Source of the DNA: Streptomyces sp. NRRL WC-3549
GTDB taxonomy: Bacteria > Actinomycetota > Actinomycetes > Streptomycetales > Streptomycetaceae
Direction: 5' to 3'
DNA length: 5,297 nt
Assembly: GCF_000721935.1 (NCBI RefSeq)
Contig: NZ_KL585405.1
Coordinates: forward strand, 66,800 to 72,096
The notes below the pieces were generated by a model. The model was given only the letters and a program-made list of their open reading frames with translations, had not been told where the DNA came from and made no database searches. The position numbers were made by a program, and so were the translations under genes. Below, in pieces: positions 1 through 4,886 of the stretch (position 1 is its first letter; each line of letters begins with the position of its first letter).

Positions 1-584
1 TCAGCACCGAGCCGGTCACCGTCCGACGGCTGGGCGACGCCCCGTCCGCGGCCGTGCTGATCAAGGTGGCCGCCTTCACCAAGGGGGCCGGCGGCAAGGT
101 CCGGGAGGCCGTGGAGGCCGCCCCCGGGGACGCCGGGATCCTGCTGGACCTGCGGGCCAACTCGGGCGGCCTGGTGACCGAGGCCGTCACCGCGTCCTCC
201 GCCTTCCTGGACGGCGGCCTGGTCGCCACCTACGACGTGCACGGCGAGCAGCGTGCCCTGTACGCCGAGCCGGGCGGCGACACCGAGCGTCCCGTGGTGG
301 TCCTGGTGGACGGCGGCACCATGAGCGCCGCCGAACTGCTGACGGGCGCCCTCCAGGACCGGGGGCGGGCCGTGACCGTCGGCAGCCGTACCTTCGGCAA
401 GGGCTCCGTCCAGATGCCCAGCAAGCTCCCGGGCGGCTCCGTGGCCGAGCTGACCGTCGGGCACTACCGCACTCCGGCGGGCCGCAGCGTCGAGGGGAGC
501 GGCATCACGCCGGACGTGGGGGCGGGCCCGGAGGCCCAGAAACGGGCCGAGACGGTATTGAGTGGCCTCGGGGGTGGGTCGTAG
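1..584 (+). CDS. S41 family carboxy-terminal processing protease, C-terminal part (5' end outside window)
   Basis: This is the last 193 codons of an S41 (CtpA/Prc/tail-specific) serine protease; the reading frame is open from the left edge (first full codon at 3) to TAG at 582-584. The family cuts exported or envelope proteins near their C-termini and is usually secreted or membrane-anchored, but the signal region and PDZ domain expected upstream lie outside the window. Visible family marks are LDLRANSGG (about 144-170), GTMSAAE with the catalytic Ser codon at 324-326, and TFGKGSVQ with the catalytic Lys at 399-401, 25 residues later, followed 4 residues on by the conserved Gln. The 25 and 4 spacings match the Ser-Lys-Gln arrangement of Prc-type enzymes. 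GITPDV, a conserved C-terminal motif, is also present. The enzyme therefore looks catalytically intact over the visible part. smpB follows after 18 nt in the same frame, so the two are probably co-transcribed; from known Streptomyces gene order, ftsEX would lie upstream. Confidence 0.93.
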   Translation, partial: STEPVTVRRLGDAPSAAVLIKVAAFTKGAGGKVREAVEAAPGDAGILLDLRANSGGLVTEAVTASSAFLDGGLVATYDVHGEQRALYAEPGGDTERPVVVLVDGGTMSAAELLTGALQDRGRAVTVGSRTFGKGSVQMPSKLPGGSVAELTVGHYRTPAGRSVEGSGITPDVGAGPEAQKRAETVLSGLGGGS

Positions 585-602
585 TGCGAAAATGACCGCA
601 CT

Positions 603-1091
603 ATGGCCAAGGAAAAAGACACCGGGCGCAAGATGATCGCGCAGAACAAGAAGGCGCGGCACGACTACCACATCCTCGACACCTACGAGTGCGGCCTCGT
701 GCTCATGGGTACGGAGGTCAAGTCGCTGCGGATGGGCCGGGCGTCGCTGGTCGACGGCTTCGTCCAGATCGACGACGACGAGGCGTGGCTGCACAACATC
801 CACGTCCCCGAGTACGTCCAGGGGACCTGGACCAACCACGCCGCCAAGCGCAAGCGCAAGCTGCTCCTGCACCGGGCCGAGATCGACAAGTTGGCGTCCA
901 AGTCCCAGGAGACGGGGCACACGATCGTGCCCCTGGCCCTGTACTTCAAGGACGGCCGGGTCAAGGTCGAGATCGCGCTCGCCAAGGGCAAGAAGGAGTT
1001 CGACAAGCGGCAGACCCTGCGGGAGAAGCAGGACACGCGGGAGACGAACCGCGCGATCGCGGCGGCCCGCCGGCGGCAGCGCCAGGGCTGA
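603..1091 (+). CDS. smpB: SmpB, SsrA-binding protein
   Basis: This encodes a 162-residue protein, normal size for SmpB, the small basic partner that binds the tRNA-like domain of tmRNA and places it in the A site of stalled ribosomes. Core motifs are [20 protein letters not shown] (residues 12-31), [14 protein letters not shown] (36-49), [10 protein letters not shown] (about 86-95), and [20 protein letters not shown] followed by the [10 protein letters not shown] stretch. The basic tail ending in ARRRQRQG is the part that enters the empty mRNA channel in characterised SmpB proteins. ATG at 603 gives the usual MAKEK start. There is no good Shine-Dalgarno sequence: the nearest purine run (570-579) is too far upstream, so translation is probably coupled to the protease gene ending 18 nt before. 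An out-of-frame ATG at 592 opens a 14-codon frame whose TGA (634-636) overlaps the in-frame ATG at 633 (Met11), an alternative but less likely start. ssrA lies 120 nt downstream. Confidence 0.97.
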   Translation: MAKEKDTGRKMIAQNKKARHDYHILDTYECGLVLMGTEVKSLRMGRASLVDGFVQIDDDEAWLHNIHVPEYVQGTWTNHAAKRKRKLLLHRAEIDKLASKSQETGHTIVPLALYFKDGRVKVEIALAKGKKEFDKRQTLREKQDTRETNRAIAAARRRQRQG

Positions 1092-1102
1092 GGCCCCTGG
1101 CG
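1080..1102 (+). terminator. Hairpin spanning the smpB stop codon (possible weak terminator or processing stem)
   Basis: CGCCAGGG (1080-1087) and CCCTGGCG (1095-1102) pair perfectly over 8 bp around a 7-nt loop that includes the smpB TGA. A second small inverted repeat, CGGGC-GT-GCCCG, follows at 1101-1112. No T-run follows either stem, so a classical intrinsic terminator is not supported. It may be a weak terminator or RNA 3'-end stabiliser between smpB and the separately expressed ssrA. Chance pairing in GC-rich DNA is a real alternative. Confidence 0.25.
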
Positions 1103-1136
1103 GGCGTGCCCGGTGCCCGGAGCCGCGGGAATACGG

Positions 1137-1166
1137 TGGCATCCGCGTGCGTTGGTCACGTACGAT
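1137..1166 (+). promoter_or_regulatory. Probable ssrA promoter
   Basis: TACGAT at 1161-1166 is a good -10 element of the TANNNT type used by the main Streptomyces sigma factor. With normal spacing the -35 region falls around 1137-1143 (TGGCAT, 18-bp spacer), which resembles TTGACA poorly. Initiation would fall near 1172-1174, giving a leader of about 40 nt that must be removed to produce the mature tmRNA 5' end at 1212. The position is as expected for ssrA, but the -35 is weak. Confidence 0.4.
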
Positions 1167-1172
1167 GGGCCC

Positions 1173-1211
1173 TGCACCCCACAGAGGGTGCGCGGATTGA
1201 AAAATCAACAT
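1173..1211 (+). other. Pre-tmRNA 5' leader with two small hairpins
   Basis: The stretch between the likely transcription start and the mature tmRNA 5' end holds GCACCC (1174-1179) / GGGTGC (1186-1191), a perfect 6-bp stem with a CACAGA loop and a possible extra T-G closing pair. It is followed by GATT (1195-1198) / AATC (1203-1206) closed by a GAAA tetraloop. Five nucleotides (1207-1211) separate the second stem from the first G of tmRNA. RNase P is the enzyme expected to cut at 1211/1212. Whether the hairpins matter for processing is inference. Confidence 0.4.
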
Positions 1212-1599
1212 GGGGATGATCGGTTTCGACAGCGGATGTCGAAGCAGGGGAAGCGAGTCGAGGAAGCGGCAATGATCTCGTAAACCATATGTCGCAACCA
1301 ATAATCGCCAACACCAAGCGCGATTCCTCCGCCTTCGCCCTCGCTGCCTAATTAGCAGCTGAGCGAAGACTCTGCGGAGTGTCAGCCCGGGGGTGATCCC
1401 GACCCGGATCCTGGCATCATTCAGGGATCTAAACTTCTGAGTCCGGTCACGGGGCTCTGAAGGAAACCAAACAGTGACTGGGCCTGTCGGAGGCTTGTTC
1501 GCGTGACCTCCGGGGCCGAGAAAAGCGTAGCGAACTGCACTCGGAGAAGCCCTGGTTCCGCACCGTTGGACGCGGGTTCGATTCCCGCCATCTCCACCA
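1212..1599 (+). ncRNA. ssrA: tmRNA (SsrA), trans-translation RNA
   Basis: This RNA acts both as tRNA-Ala and as mRNA to free stalled ribosomes. The 5' end GGGGATGATCGGTTTCGAC (1212-1230) is the conserved tmRNA start. Its first seven bases pair with CATCTCC (1589-1595), followed by discriminator A and an encoded CCA (1597-1599), giving about 388 nt. The third acceptor pair is G-U, the determinant read by alanyl-tRNA synthetase. The T-arm is GCGGG / CCCGC with loop TTCGATT (1572-1588). The tag frame begins at GCC 1307-1309 and reads ANTKRDSSAFALAA, ending in TAA at 1349-1351; the ALAA end is the signal recognised by ClpXP-type proteases. The rest is expected to form the pseudoknot region. smpB lies directly upstream and a strong terminator directly downstream. 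The 3' tRNA-like end is a known insertion target of integrative elements, but no second copy of it is found here. Confidence 0.98.
1307..1351 (+). other. tmRNA-encoded proteolysis tag reading frame
   Basis: Fourteen codons read ANTKRDSSAFALAA, then TAA. The resume codon is GCC (Ala), preceded by the A-rich AATAATC that positions the ribosome on tmRNA. During tagging one further Ala, carried by tmRNA itself, precedes the sequence. The hydrophobic ALAA end is the conserved degradation signal, while the TKRDSSAF centre is of the kind seen in Streptomyces. Confidence 0.93.
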
Positions 1600-1607
1600 C
1601 CCCATGT

Positions 1608-1649
1608 AAGCCTCCGCCCCGCGAATTCACTCGCGGGGCGGAGGCTTTT
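1608..1649 (+). terminator. Intrinsic terminator of ssrA, possibly shared with the convergent gene
   Basis: A perfect 17-bp stem, AAGCCTCCGCCCCGCGA (1608-1624) with TCGCGGGGCGGAGGCTT (1631-1647), closes a 6-nt ATTCAC loop and runs into a TTTT tract (1646-1649). It lies 8 nt after the tmRNA CCA end. The gene at 1703-2053 converges on it from the minus strand, where the same stem is followed only by TTACAT, so it would be a poorer terminator in that direction. Confidence 0.9.
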
Positions 1650-1702
1650 CTGCGTCGTGCCGACCTGTCCGACCGGGGCTCCGGCCGCGTCCCCGAGGGG
1701 CC

Positions 1703-2053
1703 CTACAGGATCTCGATGGCCTTGACCTTCGGTGTGTTGTTGTACTTGACGTTGCTCCACCGGGCGATCTTCACGACGTCGCCGTTGGCGTCGTAGTACT
1801 TCACGTCGTTGTTCCCGGTGGAGATCTGGTCGACCCACCATCCGCCGAAGTCGGTCTTGCCCCGGTTCGCGTAGCAGTCCACGCTCTGGCGCCCGTTGCT
1901 GTGCGACCAGATCTTCAGGAAGCCGGCGTCCGGGTCACAGGTGACGTGGTCGATGGCGGAGGCGGTGGTGAGCGGCCCGCCGAGGGTGAACGCCGCGGCG
2001 GCCGCCAGTGCCAGGGCCAGGGTGCGCGGAACGTTCCTCGTCCTTGAGAACAT
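1703..2053 (-). CDS. Secreted beta/gamma-crystallin-fold protein, Streptomyces killer-toxin-like (SKLP-type)
   Basis: A 116-residue pre-protein. Residues 1-33 are a signal peptide: basic start MFSRTRNVPR, an Ala/Leu core, and TTASA as a signal peptidase I site. The mature part is about 83 residues beginning IDHVTC, with two cysteines (mature positions 6 and 27) that could form one disulfide. The body contains FLKIWSHSNG, FGGWWVDQISTGNND, YYDANGDVVKI and an ending KVKAIEIL, which I recognise as the small single-domain beta/gamma-crystallin family that includes SKLP, an exported Streptomyces protein of about 84 residues reported to affect yeast and fungal growth. VDQIST sits where calcium-binding crystallins carry [ND][ND]xx[ST]S, so calcium binding looks degenerate. 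ATG at 2053 is chosen because AAGGA precedes it and the signal peptide starts there; the frame continues upstream to 2137 but that extension would spoil the signal peptide. It is monocistronic. Antifungal activity is inferred from the family only. Confidence 0.85.
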   Translation of the reverse strand: MFSRTRNVPRTLALALAAAAAFTLGGPLTTASAIDHVTCDPDAGFLKIWSHSNGRQSVDCYANRGKTDFGGWWVDQISTGNNDVKYYDANGDVVKIARWSNVKYNNTPKVKAIEIL

Positions 2054-2086
2054 ATCTTCCTTCGATTTCGGATGCGGAACCAATAC

Positions 2087-2100
2087 CCACGATGTCGTGG
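2087..2100. promoter_or_regulatory. 14-bp palindrome in the leader of the secreted-protein gene, operator candidate
   Basis: CCACGA-TG-TCGTGG is a perfect inverted repeat with 6-bp arms and a 2-bp centre. It lies 34 bp upstream of the ATG of the minus-strand gene at 2053 and, if the proposed -10 at 2124-2129 is right, about 15-30 nt inside its transcript. That position suits a repressor operator or a small leader hairpin. No known regulator box is recognised. Confidence 0.4.
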
Positions 2101-2123
2101 TGGTGCATCGGCGCCCGCCAAGC

Positions 2124-2150
2124 ATCGTACGAAGCAATTCATCCGCTCAA
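2124..2150 (-). promoter_or_regulatory. Candidate promoter of the secreted-protein gene
   Basis: Reading the minus strand, TTGAGC (2150-2145) is followed after 15 bp by TACGAT (2129-2124). Both resemble primary sigma factor elements, with a spacer shorter than the usual 17-18 bp. Transcription would start near 2117, leaving a leader of about 64 nt before the ATG. Confidence 0.35.
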
Positions 2151-2457
2151 GAGAAGGCAAGGGGAATCACCTGATCGTGCGCAGCCGGCCGTGCGCGCCG
2201 GATTCACCCATGAGTGCATCTGTAGTTTCCGGGTGAAATGACATTCGGATGTTCCGGGTATGCGGTTCGTCTCCGGCGGAGCCGGGTGGCCGGGGTCGGT
2301 TCCCGGTGGCCTTCCGGAGCCCGGCCGGGAGTGACCGGGGCGGCCGGGGCCCGGACTGTTCCGGCCGTCGAAGGCCGCAGGGCCGCAGGGTCACAGCGCG
2401 CGGGCCGGAGGCGACGGCGCCCGTGGCCGCGCGGGGTGGCCCTCCGCCGGCCCGTCG
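2151..2457. other. Intergenic stretch with no credible gene
   Basis: About 300 bp upstream of the secreted-protein gene and downstream of the transporter gene. Open frames here are GC-driven, Arg/Pro-rich and lack a recognisable family. Visible small signals are an inverted repeat TTCACCC (2203-2209) / GGGTGAA (2231-2237), a direct repeat TTCCGGGT (2227-2234 and 2252-2259), and a tandem 8-mer GGCCGCAG (2373-2388). The half nearest the secreted-protein gene is less GC-rich than the half nearest the transporter. Confidence 0.6.
2401..2454 (-). terminator. Possible GC-rich terminator stem after the transporter gene
   Basis: Starting 3 nt past the transporter stop codon, CGGGCCGG on the minus strand (2454-2447) can pair with CCGGCCCG (2408-2401), and AGG/CCT extends the stem across a 3-nt bulge. 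The enclosed segment is itself GC-rich. No T-run follows. Streptomyces terminators sometimes lack one, but such pairing is also common by chance at this base composition. Confidence 0.25.
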
Positions 2458-3651
2458 TCAGCGGGTGCCTGACCGCCGCGTCGCGTACCCGGTCACCGCG
2501 ATGACCAGCGCCAGGGCCGCCGCGCCCAGCGGTGCCGTGTAGCCCGTCACCGTCCCGGCGTGCTCCACCAGCCAGCCGCCCGCCGCCGAGCCCGCCGCTA
2601 TGCCGCCCAGCAGGGCGGTGACGGCGAGGGTCATGCCCTCGTTGAGCTGCGCCTGCGGGGTGAGGCGCTGGACCAGGGTCATGCCGGTGACCATCGTCGG
2701 GGCGGTGGCCGCGCCCGCCAGCAGGAGGCAGCCCGCCAGCACGGGCAGCGACCCGGTGGAGGCGGCGGCCAGCAGGGGCAGGGACATCAGCGCCGTCATG
2801 CAGGCGAGGCAGAACAGCAGCCTGCGGTGTACGTCTTCGGCGGGGCGCAGCGAACCGTAGACCAGACCCGCCACACAGGAACCCGCGGCCTGGAGCGCGA
2901 GGATCGCGCCTCCGGCGTGGGCGATGGAGACGACCTCCATCGAGCCGAACACCGCCCCCGTGGCGAGGAAGACGGTCAGCAGCGCGGGCATCCGGGGGTT
3001 GCGGAACGGGGAGGCGGTGGCCGTCGTGCGCGGGGCCGCCGGCGGCTCGGTCGCCCGTTGCGCGGCGAAGATCAGGACGCCGGTCATCAGCAGAACCGCG
3101 CCGGTCAGCGTCCCCGCCTCCGGGAAGAGCGCTCCGCACAGGGTCGCGGCCAGCACCGGGCCCAGCATGAAGCAGAGTTCGTCCGCGGCCTGCTCGAAGG
3201 AGTTCGCGGTGTGCAGGGCCGCCGGGTCGCCCTGGTGCAGATGGGCCCAGCGGGCGCGGGACATGCCGCCGGTGTTGGGGGTGGTCGCGGTCGCGGCGTA
3301 CGCGGCGAAGAGCGTCCAGACGGGGGCGTCGAAGTGCACGCACAGCACCAGGGACAGCGAGCCGAGGACGGCGAGCGCGGTGGCCGGGACCGCGATCCGG
3401 GCCTGGCCGTACCGGTCGACCAGCCGGGCCGTCCACGGCGCGACCACGGCCGTCGCGGCGAGGCCGGTCGCGGTGACCGCGCCGGCCAGGGCGTACGAGT
3501 CGTGGGCCCCGGCGATCATGATGACGGCGCTGACGCTGAACATGCCCATGGGGAGCCGGGCGAGCAGATTGCCCGCCGTGAAGGCGCGGGCGCCGGGGGT
3601 GGCGAGCAGTCGGAGGTAGGGGTTGCGGGCTTTCACGGGGAGGGCGGTCAT
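2458..3651 (-). CDS. Major facilitator superfamily transporter, probable drug/proton antiporter type
   Basis: A 397-residue polytopic inner-membrane protein, normal size for a 12-helix MFS carrier; hydrophobic segments fill most of the chain. RLVDRYGQARI (about residues 76-86, between helices 2 and 3) is the MFS loop motif A. FMLGPVLAATL (161-171) resembles the antiporter motif C of helix 5. A hydrophilic central loop lies around 200-220, and YGSLRP followed by an AEDVHRR-type loop (265-277) is the second-half counterpart of motif A. ATG at 3651 is chosen because AGGA lies 4 nt upstream and the protein then starts MTALPVKARN; the frame runs on to 3729, but that extension would take up most of the gap to the divergent gene and adds no recognisable sequence. 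It is transcribed away from a LysR-type regulator 98 bp off, the classical layout for an exporter controlled by its neighbour. The substrate cannot be told from sequence. Confidence 0.88.
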   Translation of the reverse strand: MTALPVKARNPYLRLLATPGARAFTAGNLLARLPMGMFSVSAVIMIAGAHDSYALAGAVTATGLAATAVVAPWTARLVDRYGQARIAVPATALAVLGSLSLVLCVHFDAPVWTLFAAYAATATTPNTGGMSRARWAHLHQGDPAALHTANSFEQAADELCFMLGPVLAATLCGALFPEAGTLTGAVLLMTGVLIFAAQRATEPPAAPRTTATASPFRNPRMPALLTVFLATGAVFGSMEVVSIAHAGGAILALQAAGSCVAGLVYGSLRPAEDVHRRLLFCLACMTALMSLPLLAAASTGSLPVLAGCLLLAGAATAPTMVTGMTLVQRLTPQAQLNEGMTLAVTALLGGIAAGSAAGGWLVEHAGTVTGYTAPLGAAALALVIAVTGYATRRSGTR

Positions 3652-3749
3652 GGATTCCTGAGGCACGGGGCAAGCCTCGTGGTGGGAGTACGGTGCCGTC
3701 CAACACCTGATCACGCCCCATTCACGCACCTCTGTTGTAAATTTGCCGG
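3652..3749. promoter_or_regulatory. Divergent promoter/operator region between the MFS and LysR genes
   Basis: This 98-bp gap must hold both promoters and, by analogy with LysR-type circuits, the regulator's binding site. TAAATT (3738-3743) fits TANNNT and is placed so that transcription would begin at or very near the LysR ATG at 3750, which has no clear ribosome binding site; a leaderless mRNA is plausible. Small dyads are ACGG-TG-CCGT (3690-3699), GGTG-N8-CACC (3692-3707) and TGATCA (3708-3713). I do not find a convincing T-N11-A box with good dyad symmetry. Confidence 0.55.
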
Positions 3750-4745
3750 ATGAACGTTCCCGACATCGACCCCAGGCTCCTGCGTTCGTTCGTCGCCGTC
3801 GCGGAGGACCTGCACTTCACGCGGGCCGCCGCCCGTCTCTACCTCGCGCAGCAGGCGCTCAGCCGGGACGTCCGCCGGCTGGAGCGCGAGCTGGGCTGCG
3901 CCCTCTTCGTCCGTACCACCCGGCAGGTCGCGCTCACCCCGGACGGTGAACGCCTCGTGCCGTACGCCCGCCGGGTGCTCGACGCCCACGCCGCGCTCAC
4001 CGCCGCCTTCGCCGACCCGGCCGCCCGGCCCCTGCTCGTCGACCTCAACACCGACGGGATGACCGCCGCGCGGGTGCTGGCCAGGGCGCGGGAACTCGCG
4101 CCCGAGTGTGAACTGATGGCCCGCTTCGAGAGCGGGCTCACCTGGGCGGCGGGGGAGGTGCTCGCCGGACGGCTCGACGTCTCCTTCGGCCGGGCGGCCG
4201 GGCTGGACCCCGAAGTCCTCGCCCGGCTCTCCGTACACCCGGTGCGGTACGAGCCGATGGCCGTACTGCTCCGGAACGATCACCCCCTCGCCGTGCGTGA
4301 GGTCGTCGCGGTGGGTGATCTGTCCGGAGAGACCGTCTACGCGGGGGCGGGCAATACGCGCACCCTGGAGTGGACGGATCTGGCCGGGCGTCTTTTCGAG
4401 GGCCGGGGCATCGTGCTCGCCCCGCCCGCCCCGCTGGCCGTGGGAGTGGCTGAATTTCAGCGGGTTATGGAGAAGAACGGTCACCCTGTGCTGACGGTCG
4501 TAGACTTTCCGCCACTGCCTGGAACGGTGGTGCGTCCGCTGGTGCGGCCTGTTCCGCTCTCCCCGCTGCTGATGGTGTGGCGGAGCGGGGCGGACCATCC
4601 CGGCCTGCGTGCTCTGCGTGCGGCGGTCGACGAACTCGCTGCCAGAGACGGGTGGATGGTGCGGCCGACCGGATCTTGGCTGCCAGACACCGATGCATCA
4701 CTCATGCGTCACCGTTGCAGAACAACACCCGGGACCCGGGCGTGA
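3750..4745 (+). CDS. LysR-type transcriptional regulator
   Basis: A 331-residue cytoplasmic DNA-binding protein. Residues 8-66 are a textbook LysR winged helix-turn-helix: LLRSFVAVAEDLHFTRAAAR, then LAQQALSRDVRRLERELG as the recognition region, then LFVRTTRQVALTPDGE. A linker helix follows (about 67-85), then an effector-binding domain (about 90-295), for example MAVLLRNDHPLA. The protein is some 30 residues longer than the usual LysR length because of a tail after about residue 300. ATG at 3750 is the right start: the helix-turn-helix follows at the normal distance. It faces the MFS gene divergently, so autoregulation and control of the transporter are likely; the ligand is unknown. Third-position G/C drops from roughly 90% in the first 230 codons to roughly 67% in the last 101 (hand count), and two rare AGA codons occur in the tail. 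The frame remains LysR-like through the shift. Confidence 0.93.
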   Translation: MNVPDIDPRLLRSFVAVAEDLHFTRAAARLYLAQQALSRDVRRLERELGCALFVRTTRQVALTPDGERLVPYARRVLDAHAALTAAFADPAARPLLVDLNTDGMTAARVLARARELAPECELMARFESGLTWAAGEVLAGRLDVSFGRAAGLDPEVLARLSVHPVRYEPMAVLLRNDHPLAVREVVAVGDLSGETVYAGAGNTRTLEWTDLAGRLFEGRGIVLAPPAPLAVGVAEFQRVMEKNGHPVLTVVDFPPLPGTVVRPLVRPVPLSPLLMVWRSGADHPGLRALRAAVDELAARDGWMVRPTGSWLPDTDASLMRHRCRTTPGTRA

Positions 4746-4886
4746 CGGCCACCGCTGTGCGCTACATTCAGGGCTCCGGTGCGTAGGGGCGGGAGCCGTG
4801 GATCGAGGCTTGGGGAGCCCGAAACATGGCAAGGAACCAGACATTCCGACCTCATTCCCGCGCGCCTGTTTCGTTGAGTGGGGGAA
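4746..4886 (+). promoter_or_regulatory. Upstream region of the membrane-protein gene with competing inverted repeats
   Basis: TACATT (4763-4768) is a possible -10, but no good -35 precedes it. Just after it, GGGCTCC (4771-4777) can pair fully with GGAGCCC (4814-4820), or six of its bases (4772-4777) with GGAGCC (4792-4797). GGCT (4807-4810) / AGCC (4816-4819) is a third, overlapping choice. Mutually exclusive stems in a leader can mean attenuation or a switch, but chance is possible. ATG at 4826 is preceded at 8 nt by GGGGAG, a good ribosome binding site, yet it opens the wrong frame. Confidence 0.3.

Noticed and set aside
683..1177. 164-codon minus-strand frame and overlapping plus-strand frame over smpB
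   Set aside because: Both are shadows of the smpB frame, which matches its family from end to end.
1572..1599. Possible att site duplication of the tmRNA 3' end
   Set aside because: I searched by eye for a second copy of the T-arm/acceptor sequence downstream and found none, and no integrase gene is visible.
1421..1630. Minus-strand frame reading VEMAGIEPAS across the tmRNA
   Set aside because: It is antisense to the 3' half of tmRNA; MAGIEPA-type proteins are a well-known false annotation made from the reverse complement of tRNA/tmRNA ends.
2054..2137. Upstream extension of the secreted-protein gene (28 more codons)
   Set aside because: It would put a non-signal segment before the signal peptide and would cover the palindrome; ATG at 2053 has AAGGA just upstream.
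2204..3721. 505-codon minus-strand frame overlapping the MFS gene
   Set aside because: Arg/Pro/Gly-rich translation with no family features; it is an alternate-frame shadow of the transporter, whose own frame gives regular membrane helices.
3652..3729. Upstream extension of the MFS gene (26 more codons)
   Set aside because: It would leave only about 20 bp before the divergent regulator and adds no MFS-like sequence; ATG at 3651 has AGGA at a suitable distance.
3711..4598. 295-codon minus-strand frame antisense to the LysR gene
   Set aside because: Low-complexity Gly/Arg/His/Glu-rich product, opposite a full-length LysR regulator with strong codon bias.
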